This document shows, piece after piece, positions 40,761 to 53,900 of a stretch of DNA of 64,000 nucleotides. The position numbers and the translations under genes were made by a program. The stretch is from assembly GCA_021234535.1 (NCBI GenBank), contig CM037836.1:17901111-17965110 (forward strand), given 5' to 3'. The stretch comes from Stichopus chloronotus. Lineage: Eukaryota > Echinodermata > Holothuroidea > Aspidochirotida > Stichopodidae. Position 1 is the first letter of the stretch; each line of letters starts with the position of its first letter. The notes under the pieces are model-generated. The model was not told the DNA's origin. It did no database searches and saw nothing but the letters and a program-made list of their open reading frames with translations.

Positions 40761-42179
40761 ACCAAAATGGCCGCCCATTTTACACTGCTTGTTGTATTCA
40801 ACAGCGGAAACTAAGTGGGTAAGTCCTTATTGAGGTAGCCCATAGTATACAATACACGGGTAAAGTCTGCAAAAATGCTCTTATCTTGTGTCACAATCTC
40901 CTCAAATTGGTCGGTAGTTGTGCATGGGCATGTGGTTTAGTGGCCGTCTGATCGATGACGTCATAAGTAAAGGGTCAAAGCTCACGAAACAAACATTTTT
41001 AGCATTAGCTTTATGCATAAATGAGCTATAAGTACTGTATAAACTATCGCATGAAACACCACAAAAAACAAAATCAGAAAGTATTGATGAAGTCTTGAGT
41101 TCACAGGTCACGTGGTCAAACGTCACATCAGCAAAACTGCCCTGAAAAGTGTCACGATCTTCCCCTAGAATGGGTCCAATGCATCCATGTTTTGGACTTA
41201 AAGACTATGGTAACTTTATCATTTTCCATGCGGAAACTCAGTCTCCTAGTTCGGTTTTTCTTTGTGGTTCTTTGTGTTTTCCCTTTCTTGTGTTTTTCTC
41301 TTCAATTTTTCTTTTTAGACAATAACATGGCTCCTTGGGGATAATTAAAATGCATATTCGTAAAACTTGTCGTATTTTTCGACTTGTATTTTTACTACTA
41401 AGGAATTGTTTCTTCTCGTTAAAAACTGTCTTTGAAGTATCAGGACTATTTGGAAGACTGCACAACGGCTTTGCTTTAAGACGCGTTTCGCAAACTTACA
41501 TTTCTTAGCCTGAGGGCACGCCTTTATGAGGAAGACCAATAGGGTAAAGGGGAAAAAATCTTGTTTCTCCGAGTTAATATTTTTAGAGTTAACTATTAAG
41601 TTATGTACGCCTATTAGTTTGTCTTTATTTTATTTTTTTATTTTGTTTTCCTTTGACGTAATGACAGTCATGGACAGTACCTAGGCACGCTTCTCATTTT
41701 CGAGAGGCAGTTCTTTCGTTCAATGTTTCTTGATCCACATTCAGTGGTTTGCTCTACTACTGAGCTCATTGTGTGGGGGGGGGGATTATGTAGACGGAAA
41801 CGAGACTTCTTTGTAAATTTTGGTTGAGATATGGCTTAATAAAACCGTTTTTTATTTTGACTGTTTTTTTTTTTAAATCTGAAAAACTGCCATTTTGCCG
41901 AGATAAAACAACTCATAAAAGTGACTGCAAAATTTGGAAAAATGTCATTTTGTTTGACTAGAACATCTTGCCAAAATTGCGAACTTCTGAAAATTGTCAT
42001 TTTACCGAATTAGAGCATCAAAACGGGCGAGTCACGGTCGATGATTTCAATCGGAAAGAGTGACTACATCTTGTAGTATATACTGGTTGAAAACATCGCA
42101 TGCTGGCTACATTACTGCGTATCGATTATACCAACATACAATGAAGCTAACTTTACGGTTACATTCCGACTCTCTAGTT

Positions 42180-42660
42180 TCCGACTAGTGGATCTCGTAA
42201 TAATGACAAAATTCCAAATTTTGCTATTTTGACAAAATGTTTTAAAATCGACAAAATGACAATTTTTTCCGAATTTTGCCATTTTGGTGAGTTGTTTTGT
42301 CTCGGCAAAATGGCAATTTTTCGAATTTTGCCATTTTGACCAGATGTTGGAACTCGGCATAATGGTAGTTTTTTTAATTTTGACGAGATGTTATTACTCG
42401 GTAAAATCACAATTTTCCTAATTTTGCCATCTTGACGAGTCGTTTTATGTCGACAAAGTGACAATTTCCCTCAATTTTGTCCTTTTCAAAAAGATGCTGA
42501 ATGACATTAAAATAAAAAAAAAACATCAGAATTTTGTCATTTTTATGGAGTTTATTAAGTCGTCAAAGTGTCAGTTTTACGAAAATTGTCATTTTGCCGA
42601 GATGATCCTTGTTTCTTTTGCATGTCTCTTCTACGCTTCCGTAGGTAACTGTTTGACCGT
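42180..42660. repeat. Degenerate tandem array of about 58 bp, with outliers at 41870-42010 and 42775-43000
   Basis: Units alternate TTTTGCCATTTTGACGAG-like and TCGGCAAAATGACAATTTT-like blocks. Both orientations of the core occur in each unit, so each unit can fold on itself. Identity between units is moderate, so the array is old. It lies in the intergenic region upstream of FAM151. Confidence 0.7.
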
Positions 42661-43558
42661 TCCAAAATAATCTGGGGCAGAAGCAATCATGAGTGGACAG
42701 AAGGTGGTTGCGATATATTCGTAACCGCGTTTTACGGTTCTTGAATTGGCATTGTGACGGCATAAAATTAACTCAATCAAAATGACAAAAAGCTAAAGTA
42801 AGCCATTTTGACGTTATTCAGCATCTTTTCGAAGGACAATGTTAAAAAAGAACGTCTATGAAATCGTCAAAATTTAGGAAGTTCACATGATTTTCCCGAG
42901 ATGAAACATCTCATCAAAATGACAAAGTTCGGAACCACGTCAATTTTTGGCGAGTTCAAATTTGTCGAAATGACAACTTTCTCGTGAAAAAATCCAATTT
43001 TCTGAAATTTGCCATTTAGGAACAGTTCTGTCCAGGTTTTTTTTTTCCAACGAACCTTAAAGAAGCGGCCATTACCGAGCAACACCTGTTTTGATGTTGG
43101 CGGAAGTGGACTAACAACTCACTTATCGAAATGCTTTAAGTATGAAATTTACTTAAAGTACCGGATGTTTCTCATCTTGCCAGACCGTGAGGTCAGTTGC
43201 TATCAACTGCACCTGACCTTGATTTCGGTGCTTGTCTTGGCACATTGCAGTTGGCCATCTGACGCAGCCACAGGCATCTAAAACAGCTCCCTTGTGATAA
43301 GTACATAACGCGTATAACAACGCCGTAGAAGTACACAAGAGTTGTGAGCAATTTTACTGTGTGCACCTATAGACGGCTCTGTGCCCGGACTTTGGCTTAC
43401 CTTGATCATCACCTTAAAGTGCACTTGTTTTTAAAGTGTACTTGTTTTTATCTGAACGCTATCGCATTGTCCTATTCGGCACCTTGACTACTCGGGGGGC
43501 TTGGCTTTCTGGACGCATATGTAACTTGGCTTACGTGCAGTCTACACCTTAGCTATCG

Positions 43559-43565
43559 TATATAG
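43559..43565 (+). promoter_or_regulatory. Possible TATA box of the FAM151 gene
   Basis: TATATAG lies about 90 nt upstream of the FAM151 ATG. Position and sequence fit a core promoter, but AT-rich background makes chance matches common. Confidence 0.3.
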
Positions 43566-43652
43566 AGGGTCACCAACAGATGATCGTGTGTGGCGTACAC
43601 AGCAACTTGGACATTACAACGCATCGACCGAGGGAAAATCGCTGAAGCAGCC

Positions 43653-46600
43653 ATGAAGTTCATCCCTGTTGTTTATGTAATTTTAACACATCTGTCATGT
43701 TATGCAGGTATGTTTTGTATTACCTCCGTGCATTAATGGGCCGTAAATATTGTGTGACAGGTGAAGGTAGGTATGCCACTCCCTAGTAACGATATTTATA
43801 GGAGGATTCACACTGAGAGAATACCAGCTGCCGACATATATAGATCTTTCATTGGAAGTTGGATATATATGTAGCTCATGGCATATTATTTGGAGACCTA
43901 AGATCCCATATAAATACCGCATGTATGACGGCGGTACCTTTTGGATCAGGGGCCGTTGCTATTTGACATACAGGAATTCCCTAGGCTGCATGCATAGAAC
44001 GCCATAAGTTAATTGGAGAGAGAAGGCCTCATTGGTAATAAAGCTTATGGTGCTGCCAAAGAAGTGCCATCTCCTGGCCTTTACATGTTCGTCTGCACTG
44101 AGTGAATGCAATTGTATATAGTTTGAAAGGTGGAGTAAGTTTCATAGCACATATAGAGCCTCAATGCTTCAAACTTCAGTGATTCGTAGTATTGCCCTAG
44201 AGTCTCCTTCATTATTGCTAGCGCATTATTAAAGTAAATGTGATGGATTGCATGTATAGTATAGACAGTTTGTGCTACACTCGTTTTATTTTGTTGTCGA
44301 ATTTTGTGATGCATAGGCCTATTGTTTCTTTTTATTTTCGTTTCAACTGTAAATTCATAAAAAAAAAATAGAAAATGATGGGACGTGTACTTTATGGGAT
44401 GCGCACACATGCCTCTAGTCTAGGTTGCAATAATAGGACCCCCGCCAATTAAGTGTTGTTTTGTGGCACTAACAAGTCTAAACCGTTACATTCTACATTG
44501 CATACTTCCGTGGTGGCAATTAAGGTCTCTCATCCTTCTATACCTGAGGAGGGAGGAAGGCAGAAATATCATCCCAAGTATCACTTTTGGGGACATTTAA
44601 AGTACACTTCAGGGGACAAAACAGATGGGAAACATCGTCTCTAACATTACAATATTGTGAATTGATGTCAACGTGACTTCACGATTGATTTCATGCATGT
44701 TATATACAATACATGAACTTTGTTTAATCCATAGCACTTCACCCTCTCTTCATCTTTCCGAAACAGAGAACTCTAAAAGATAATTTTTTACGTGGAATTT
44801 TGCATCCAATTTACATTACGCAGATGTGACTATATCAGCCCCAACTTTTGAAGCTGGGTGACTAAATCTTTCACTTTAATTCACTTTAAATAAAATTATT
44901 CCCACTATAGGCTAATATTTATAGTCAAAGGCAATAGTAACCCATCTCAATCAGAACTGTGCACAAGTTCACACAGATGCATAACATATGGACTATTGCA
45001 TGCATGCTGGTACACGCAATCAGTGAACAAGTATACAGTTGTAAATTAAACAACGACAGAGGCTCAATCAATTCACTAGATGCCTTTAAATAACCGAATT
45101 ATTTTTAATAATGAAAAAATAATGTATAGCACTATATTTGATATATCTAACCGAATATACCACAGTGCGTATACTTCGTACGACCGAAACTCAGTATCTC
45201 ACAATTCACGCAAGATGATCTGGCAATTATTCACCGGCACGATATTATTTTGGTAGGTCACATGATGCACTATCTCTAAATTCTCTGAATATATTTTTTG
45301 GGTAAGAAGAGCCTCAGTCTGTTCTGGATGCATGGTTTGAAAAGAGAATCTGCAGGTACCATATACCACCATTTGTCTCCCATTCACCTGGTACACACTG
45401 AACAAAAAAAAAAAAAAACGAGTATAGTGATAATAACTGAAAGCATGGGGGACAAATCGATCCCCGTGGCTCAATTATAGGCACTTAGGGTCAACGGATC
45501 TTGCGGATGTACATATTAATGGTGGTATGATACCTTATGAGGAGAGGATGTCTTAATTTCCTATCAGAGGCATGCAGAGAGGAATGGGTGGCCAGGTGTC
45601 ATAATGTTCTTGGTCAATACAACCCATTTTAGTACAAATCTCTTGATTACATTGAACAAAAGTATCATTAGTTCCCATAAACTTAACAATTACTAGGCCT
45701 TTTTAAGCGTCAGCACCCCACCCCTTAAGTTGCATTTATGTACAATGTTATCGTTTTAGCGACATTGTTGGTGCAACTAGACAATGACATAGCAATAGTA
45801 GAATACAAGCTGTCTTTTCACCTTCGAAATTTTCATTTTTTAAACTATTGGCAAATGTATCTTCCACTGACTCTAATTAAACGTGGTAGTGTCACACCAG
45901 TCACTTATGGACCAGCCACCCCAACTCATTCCTTTCGCCGTTGCTGACATTTAACAATAGAAATAGATAAACTATTTCTATGCGTTTGACAGAAATATAC
46001 TGTAAATCTATAGCATTGTGCAAAAGAAAAAAATGAATGTTCATCAATACGAAATTGTGATGCATACGCATGGTTTCATGTTAGGCCACTTTCTATAGCG
46101 AAAACTACACTGTGTTACAACGAATGATAGATGGTAGATAGATAGATAGACACAGACAAACAGATAGACAAATAGTTAGACGGATAAGAGACGGACAGAT
46201 GGACAGATAGACTTATAGACAGACGTAAACATTAAATGTGAAGGAGGTGCAACTCACCATCCACGTGTGACCCCGACTTTAATATCGAGGTGCACTCACC
46301 GGTGGTGGGCCAGTCATCGACCGGGCGCAAGCCGGTCACCATCCGATTTATGACCTTAGTCGGATAATTGCCGTGAGGGACCTTGCCGCCGCGCCTAGGG
46401 AGTATAAGACGTGCGCCCATGTGAGGCTAATCATATATTTCCGCTGGTGGGTTTTAAAAGACCACTCATAGTCAGTATATGCTTATATTTTCATATGAAT
46501 GACACTGCGATACGATACGCTGATAGTTTTTCACATCATCTCTCAGGTGCTGCTACAAATACGTCGGACAACCTGCTCGACTTCTTCCCTTCATCCCAGG

Positions 46601-49600
46601 GCGATGGGTTGAATATAATATGGGCACACGGTGTCAACAGCCCCGAAGATCTAGATAGAAGTTTGTCAGGTGAGTTAGTCCTACGGCTATATCAAACAGC
46701 TGGATCCTATGCGCTGCTTGGCTACTGTGTACATTGACCTATATCTGCTTGCTGTAGATTTGCATCTTCTAAATCACCTATGTCGGGATTTGCCATGGAC
46801 GAAAAGATAGGAGAGGGATGTGTGTCTGTGTGTTAGGAAGGGGGGGGGGGGGCACGCACGTATTGTTTTTCTGTATCAACTTTGATTCTGAATCACCATT
46901 CCGCATTCGAGTCCGTTGGCGTAATTAAGCCCCAGTGTCAATTAAGTGACTAAAGTTTGCCTGGTAACCTCTTGTTATATGCTTATACTGTTACTACCTG
47001 CAGTAAAGTGCAAAAGATCAGTGGTTTCCTTGAGGCAATGTAAGCCTTGGCCATTGCTCAAGCGTGAATCAAGAGATAACTTTTGATCAAACATTTAGTC
47101 ACCTGACGCATGGAGAAGAGCGAACTTTTAGTCAGGTGGAACCTGTTAGGAAAGTGAAAGGAGTTTAATTATCCATATCCGGAATCGATTATGCATGCGA
47201 TATGCAAGCTCAATTTAATTTTAACTTATTATATAATTTCCTATATTTCCTTTTGGGAAAGTTATATTTTCACGGAACATCCTTTTAATTAAACGTAAAC
47301 ACGGAGGAGGATGGATGGTTCCACAACAAGTGAGGGAAACAAACGTTTGTACAAAGACCCATTGTTTTTTTTTTTTTTTGTCTTTTTTTTCTTACATAGA
47401 TGATACGATGATGTTAGAGACGGATATCATATTACGGGGAATAGGTACGGAGAATCAAACTAATATTCCCGTGAATGCCCACCCACCAGCAACAGACAGT
47501 GACTTAACCGTGATGCACTTCATCAACGCTACTAGCATGACGCCAGGTAAAGGAATGAAGTTAGATTTCAAGTACCTGGAGGCGCTCGCACCAACCATGG
47601 AAATCGTCCTGCAACTGACCGACCAGATCAGCGCTCCGCTCTGGATAAATGCAGATATCGTTAAAGGTCCAAACTCTCCGAGGGATCCGGTGGCGCCAAG
47701 GGAATTCATAACGACCGCCAACAGTTATTTCAACCAGACGGTCATGTCGCTGGGATTCACCACGGACTGCTGCCTGCTTAACAGCGAGGACCTCTACACG
47801 TGGACAATGATCTTCGATATTCTTCAGTACACTTACTTGCTCGATCCCCAACCGGTCACTTATCCAGTGCGGGCTGTGTGGTGCCTCCGATCGTGGTCGA
47901 AGTTCACCTGGTTGCTAGGGTTACGGGATTCTTTCTCCATCACCGTCTGGAGCGGTTCCACCGATCGCGTGAATGTGCAAGGTTTGATCAGTCTGCGTAG
48001 CCATGGTGATATCAGAAGAATATATTACGATCTACCGGACATGCTACGGAACAAATTCCTCCAGGCGATACAGGAAGGCACCCCGAAACCTGACGGAAAA
48101 TTGCCGTCGAATTGGCAGAGAGATCAGTGGAAGAGTTTCAGCGGCCAAGAAGGCAACTTCGTCTTTTTGAGTACGGAGAGCGCTGGTATATCTGGTGGGG
48201 CACACCGTGCCGGTTATCTACAGTCACTGGAAGAATACACCGCTGAGAAAGGTGTAACCTATGTAAATGTACGTGGTAGCGTACAGTTTGTCGACAGGTA
48301 GGTTCGAATACTACATACAGGGCCTCAAAACTTCAGTGTCCAAAAAGAATTTTAATTACATCAATCGGATCATGGACAGAAAAATAAATTCTAATGCCAA
48401 TCAAAAGGAGTACCAGACGACGAGTTGGTCTCATCTCTAACATGATTTACCTCAACATCTTGACAATCCTAATTTGTAAGAGGTTCACATAGCTGGATAA
48501 TTTATCCAAAAATATCAAAGCGGAAGTATACAATTCACGATGTGTCTCCTTAAATCGACCGCTGTAACTTGAACAATATATTTAAATTGACAAGCTGACG
48601 TTTTTCGTTATGCAAGTGGTGCGTTTACAAATTTTCCTTGATTTCCTTCAAATGGGATAGTCGACGTTGGAAAAATTGTGGTCTATCGATGAAGGGCGCA
48701 GTGGTTTTGTCGCCCTCACTCCTGTTAAGGTGTGAGGGTGACATAAACTACCCCCCCCCATCCTCCCCCTCTGCTTATACACATTTCATTTCCTCCGGGT
48801 TCAAGGCACGAAGCATATCTGTATATTATCAGGTCATTTGTTCAATGGACATGCCCCACATGTCCCCTTGTATTGTGGCGCCATGTAGATAAAACTGAGG
48901 CTCAATTGTTGATTGGTACATACCACGCAGAAAGCACAGACGGCTAGATATTGAAAATCATTTAGATTCGTATCGCTTAAGTTCCAAAGCAAATATGCTG
49001 TACCCTCCACGCCTGGCCACGGATTGACGCAGATATGGTGAAAAAAATCTGAAAACAAAACATCTCTGCTTGCATCTTCAGGAATCAGTATTTATCCACG
49101 TTCTTTCTCCTTTTTATCTTTTTTTTTTTTCTACAGGTATGATGCGCCCTTGAACGCAGCGCGGCTAGAAGTCGTTTTACGCACGAACGAAATAGATCTC
49201 GGAAACCCTGAAATATTCTCGGAGGGGTACAGCCTCGATGGCGTTAGGCTCGCAATTGGCCGAGACGGATCGGTTTCGTTCGGCGCTACAGTCAACGCCG
49301 GTGGAAGTGGAACGTGTCAACTGCCTTCTGCTGAATGTTACTCTTTCCACATTGTTGACGGAGGAGAGGATGGACCAATGAGATCGACGGTTTCTGTCGT
49401 CAGTTGTGCCGACTCAGTGGAGGCGGACGAGAATTCAGGACGCAAGTGCAGCCTTTCTATCGAACCTAACCAGATACCAGTTTCTGGAGACAGGTCGTTC
49501 GTGGTCCTCAGTAAACTAGGAGGAAGTGGAGATGTTGTAATTGAAAACTTAGCCTTGTCTTACTCAGAAGCCGAAGACCCTGGTAGTGCAGCTGGAATAA

Positions 49601-49659
49601 CTTGCACGTTATCGATATTAATACTCTCCACCATTATCAACTTTCTCCTAAACAAATAA
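43653..49659 (+). CDS. FAM151: FAM151/menorin family protein (DUF2181), signal peptide and GPI-like tail, 532 aa
   Basis: Exons 43653-43707, 46547-46669, 47400-48297 and 49137-49659, all GT-AG and in phase (1599 nt). Exon 1 is a signal peptide, MKFIPVVYVILTHLSCYAG. The DUF2181 core follows with the family's hallmark blocks: NIIWAHGVNSPEDLDRSLS (exon 2), then MLETDIILRG, NIPVNAHPPATDSDLTV, GMKLDFK and PLWINADIVKGPNSP (exon 3), a likely phosphodiesterase-like TIM-barrel fold. Exon 4 is a beta-rich C-terminal region with cysteines that may pair, then SAAG and a hydrophobic end (TLSILILSTIINFLL) typical of GPI-anchored or tail-anchored surface proteins. Known relatives: C. elegans MNR-1, a skin-surface cue for dendrite branching, and vertebrate FAM151A/B. 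Which paralogue this matches was not resolved. Confidence 0.9.
46126..46215. repeat. GATA/GACA-type microsatellite in FAM151 intron 1
   Basis: Imperfect runs of TAGATAGA, ACAGATAGACA and GGACAGATAGAC over about 90 bp. Confidence 0.8.
46232..46425. other. GC-rich stretch with several short hairpins, FAM151 intron 1
   Basis: About 190 bp, clearly more GC-rich than its surroundings. Potential stems include GACCGG with CCGGTC (46318-46336) and ATCCGA with TCGGAT, and there are two GGTGCA...CTCACC motifs. It matches no snRNA, tRNA, 5S or SRP RNA that I recognise. A SINE or other repeat fragment is the likeliest explanation. Confidence 0.35.
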
Positions 49660-49676
49660 ATAAATGAATAAATAAA
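49655..49676 (+). terminator. FAM151 poly(A) signal cluster
   Basis: Three AATAAA hexamers overlap or directly follow the FAM151 stop codon (TAA at 49657-49659). The first hexamer includes the stop itself, so the 3' UTR could be extremely short. Confidence 0.45.
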
Positions 49677-50240
49677 AGAAAAAATATACAAAAATTAATT
49701 ATTCAGCGCTAAGTTAGTCCGTAGTTCGTACAACGTCAGAGCAAGTATGTGTATTTGATGAGTTGAGGTATAGCTACAAGGGAGTTTGTATGTATGGAAG
49801 GGGGGGGGGGGGGACCGAATACAGTCACTCTAATGATAATACTATGGCGTAAAATATTCGCCAATTACCACAGCGGAATATCTGCCCAGAAACTTGTTTT
49901 CCACATGTGTTGTTGATTTCAATGATTTTTCGAATAATTACGATAAAAAAGAAAACAAAAACTGGGCCTTTGAAATGGACGCAAGGTACGCTGTAAATAA
50001 CACCGGGACCATGGCTTAAACGATGGGTGAGGACACCAGTCAGATACTTAATACCGTGATGAAATGATCTAAATGATATTATGCCTAATATATCATTTGC
50101 GGAGAAAAAGTCGAAATGTGTCAACGAATCTTGTTTTACATGTCGCTAACTAAAGTGGCGTAGCTAAGATATTTTTAGAGCAAAGGTTCAAAGGTGTGGG
50201 CTGACAATTTTTGTGGAGGGGCTTCCGCTTAATTCATTTC

Positions 50241-50970
50241 AGATCGCCGAAAAGGGCACTTTCCAGGCCTAATGGCAGCCATACAAGATGTGCTAGTTTG
50301 GTTAAAAAGATGTAGTTTGATTGTCATTTTATTCTCAAACACATTTCTGCGAGTCCGACTAGCTCAGCTGGTAGGCCTTGGTAAGTCCCATTATAATATA
50401 CAAACAATGCCCGTGTTCTTGCAACCACAAGCTTTCGGAAAACCCTCATCAAACAAATACAACAAACTATTGCATTCAGACATTCACAGACGTAGCCACA
50501 GATACCGGCCTGACCTGCTCTGACTCAAGCTGTGCACCATCTTATCTGGAGTGTGTGTGTGTGTGTGGGGGGGGGGTCTTGCTGGTGAACATCTCTCTTC
50601 ATTCCCAAGTACAGTTTTCTGAAGCTAAAAAACTAACAGACCAGCCACTCTCGACTTGTCAGCGTGCTGTAGAGTTTTGTGTGTGTTAGGGGGGGGGGGG
50701 GTAGACTCACGTTACTATCGTAGCGGAGCGCCACCATAAGTTGGCGAGGGGCGTACCTAAAAAATTAGACACTTTTAATCATCTCAGATCGCCGAAAATG
50801 CACTTGCCAGGTTTAATTGCAGCCCTACAAGATGTGCTACTTTGGTGAAGAAAATGTAAAAGAACTATAGGGTTAATCGCATTTTAATTTGCAAAAATGC
50901 CCCTCACGGTTCTTGCAACCACAAACCTTCTATTAACCTTCAGCAAACAAATATCACAAACTATTGCATT
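50241..50970. repeat. Direct repeat pair, 50241-50477 and 50786-50970
   Basis: Both copies start AGATCGCCGAAAA, contain TACAAGATGTGCTA and GTTCTTGCAACCACAA, and end CAAACTATTGCATT. The stretch between them holds GT- and G-rich tracts. AGTGGCGTAGCTAAG at 50154 resembles the left end of the CAGTGGCG elements, so this may be one such element with an internal duplication. Confidence 0.55.
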
Positions 50971-53900
50971 AGGGAAACGATGGCTTTAGTGCCGGGAATA
51001 AGTAGAATCAAGCACGTCAATCACGTTTCATTTATAGGCTTACAAGGATTTCCTCACACAGACATCAGATGAATAGTTAACTCTAACCAATTCGGAGCAG
51101 TCTGTGAAACAATTGTTCGTTAGGTGGAAGTATAACTTCCAAGCACTGATTACATATTTTTTAACCTGAGGCTGTCGAATGTAGAAGGTTGCCAGATTTG
51201 ATTCTCTCTAAAATCGACGATTAATGAACGAATGTTCAAAATGTTACTGTCATGACTGGCTGAAGCAATATGCATCTGTTGTGCCTTTTCCCACCCGGGT
51301 ATAGGGTGCTTTTTATATTCCCTAACATCGGGAGGGGGTAATAATTATCTCGTGATAGACACGTTGACTAAATTTAGGATTGACAAGAAACTCAATACGT
51401 AGCGTGAAAGTGCATGGACTTATTGAGGGACTCAATTTCAGTTCCTCCAAGTATCCCCTCTGGATGTCATTCATCCAGGAACCCGACGGTAGTGAGAACG
51501 AATTAACAATACATCTCTAAGATAAGTTTGAATCAGTCTGAGTTTCTTCAGTCTGGAGTTATCCCGGTGAATTGCGGTGGATTGATTTTCACAAAGATTT
51601 TCCCCACCCAGAGTTTACAATTATCGAGGTGAAGTGGCCCAGTGATATTTTGTTTGCTCAGATTGCCAGTGTGGGTGGGGAGGAGACTGCTGTTTTTCTT
51701 AAGATATTCGAAATTTTAATTGCTTATAGTCTTATCTAAAAATTTACCTCTTGGGAGAATATTTCTGTTCCTTACTTCTTCTTCTTTATCAAGTTATTGT
51801 CACTGTTTTAATGTGCTGTTTCTTTTTTATTGATTATTTGCAATTATGTGGCATTTTATCATGTGAGATGCATTGACATGCTTGCCATGCATGCACTACC
51901 TGTTATGAGAACATGTTTACATCATATCATAATCAACATAGATATGTTCGCAACTTTCGACGTAATGACGGATGGCGAATATTTTCCGCACGTTATCACG
52001 GAAAAATAAAGTACACATAAAAAAAAAGAAAGAAAAGAGAGAGAGAAATAGGTGAGGAGAGAAATAAAAATTGAATCTGCCTGAAAGGTCGCGTGGCATG
52101 AAAATGACATTTTGGAATAATGGGTGCTTTAAGCACCGAAAATATTAAAAATAGCCACAAATGCCATCAAAATCCCTCAAAGACTGACCAATTTACAGGA
52201 AAATTAGTGTCTCCCAGCGATGTCATGAATAAACATTTATTGGCTAACTATGCAAATTTGTGACGTCAAGAGATGGATTCCCATGATATGCCATACGTTA
52301 ATCTTTTGTTTATTTAACCTTTATTTCAAGGACATTCGAGAATTTTATATGCCCAGAGGGTTTTATTTTGGAAGCATGTATTTTCTTCTTCAAAAATATC
52401 GATATCACTTACCGATAGGAAACTTGGTAATTAAGTAAGTAAGATTTTCACTCAGGACTTTACTTTGCAACTTCTGAATGATGGGTGCTCTTTTCTAGAA
52501 GTATGTCACACAACCTTTAAAACAATCGCATTCAATGGTGATGTTGAGGGGTTTGTGGAATTCTGGTAAGTAGACAATAGCTAGAGCCGCACTAATTTTG
52601 ATTTGTGAAATATGATTTGCAAACACAAGATGTGAATAATAAACTGAAATTGCATTACACAAAATCATGGAATTTTGTATTTTGCAAGCAACCACCGAAA
52701 ATCCCAGAATCTGGCCGGGCATTCACATCACGACAAAAGTGCTTCCTTACTATAATTGCATTGTATACTCATATCATACTTTATTTTGTAGCAATGTTTC
52801 ATCATAGATTTTTTTTTCCTTACATGATACGAAGTGACATGATACGCAGGTTTGCAGTCTCGAGAGGCCCAAATATGTATATGATCTAATGTGACGAACA
52901 GCTTACTATGACATGATAAGCAAATATTCTGGTATAGGGTTAAGTTTCGCAGTCTCGAGAGACGTAATATATATTTAAGGACTGATTGCTATACTTGCAA
53001 CTTATTCCGATCACCACACTCTATTAACTTAGATGTTAACCGTATAAAATCATGTTTCACTCAAGGCAGTAATGGCAAATACAAGGTTGGAAGAAATGAG
53101 CAGCAACATCGCTCACTAGACATTAATACACCCTTAACCAAAATATGTTCATCCAACCAGGGAGCTGTCTTCCAACTCCCTGATCCAACTTACATGCCCA
53201 CCACATGATACCCGTGCCCCACCTGTTTTACACCACACGAAAGATCCAGGAGGTGCAGAGCCATGTAGTGCAACGTAGCAAGATGCTGGTTAGATGAAAA
53301 ATGCCCTTCGTTTTCGACTCTTACCAACGGGGTTTGGTTACCCCATCATAACTAGAAACCCAACCAAAGCTTAGTCCGACAAATCATCTGCCACAGTGGT
53401 TCTCAAATCTGTTCAGAATACCGCACCTCTTTCATATCTTGAAGTGTCCCAATTTCTCCGCGTTATCATCCACAGTTGGACCCCAAAAAACGTTTTTTTT
53501 TTTTAAGTTGACGTTTTCTATTTCCAAGAACAATGAAAAACAACAGAAATATAGCTCAGACAGTGTGAAAAGTGAGTGAATTGGTGTAACGCCTGTGCTG
53601 AATCACTCCAGAGATAGGTTACATGTAATCACCAGATAGGTATCAAAGCTACCCGTTTCCCCGTGTACGCTGTAGATCCCCCTAAGACTTCCGAACGGTA
53701 GGGACCGACCTGAGAACCACTGACCTACACGATAAAGGAACTCATTTTTGTTGTTGTCCTTGTTTCACCCACAAGTGTAGCGTGTCTTAACTTTTCAGCC
53801 AGACTTGTAAAGAATTGTAACATTGTGGTTGTTTTAAAAAAAAAATATATGTAAGGATTGATCGGTTTCCACATTAGCTTGAATAAACCTCACCTAAGCA

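Larger units (their letters stand above)
29810..43550. other. 13.7-kb intergenic region, no supported gene
   Basis: The longest frames (38878-39360 on +, 39087-39602 on -) overlap each other antisense and match nothing I know. CAGCGATGGGCGGTGGCCAA at 38978 resembles a hAT-type left end, so they probably lie inside a decayed element. Other contents: the 32.5-kb LTR-like stretch, the repeats at 38.3 and 40.4 kb, and the 42-kb array. Confidence 0.5.

Noticed and set aside
50360..50371. TAGCTCAGCTGG, a perfect tRNA A-box
   Set aside because: No B-box (GGTTCRANNCC) or cloverleaf follows at the right distance; at most a tRNA-derived repeat remnant.
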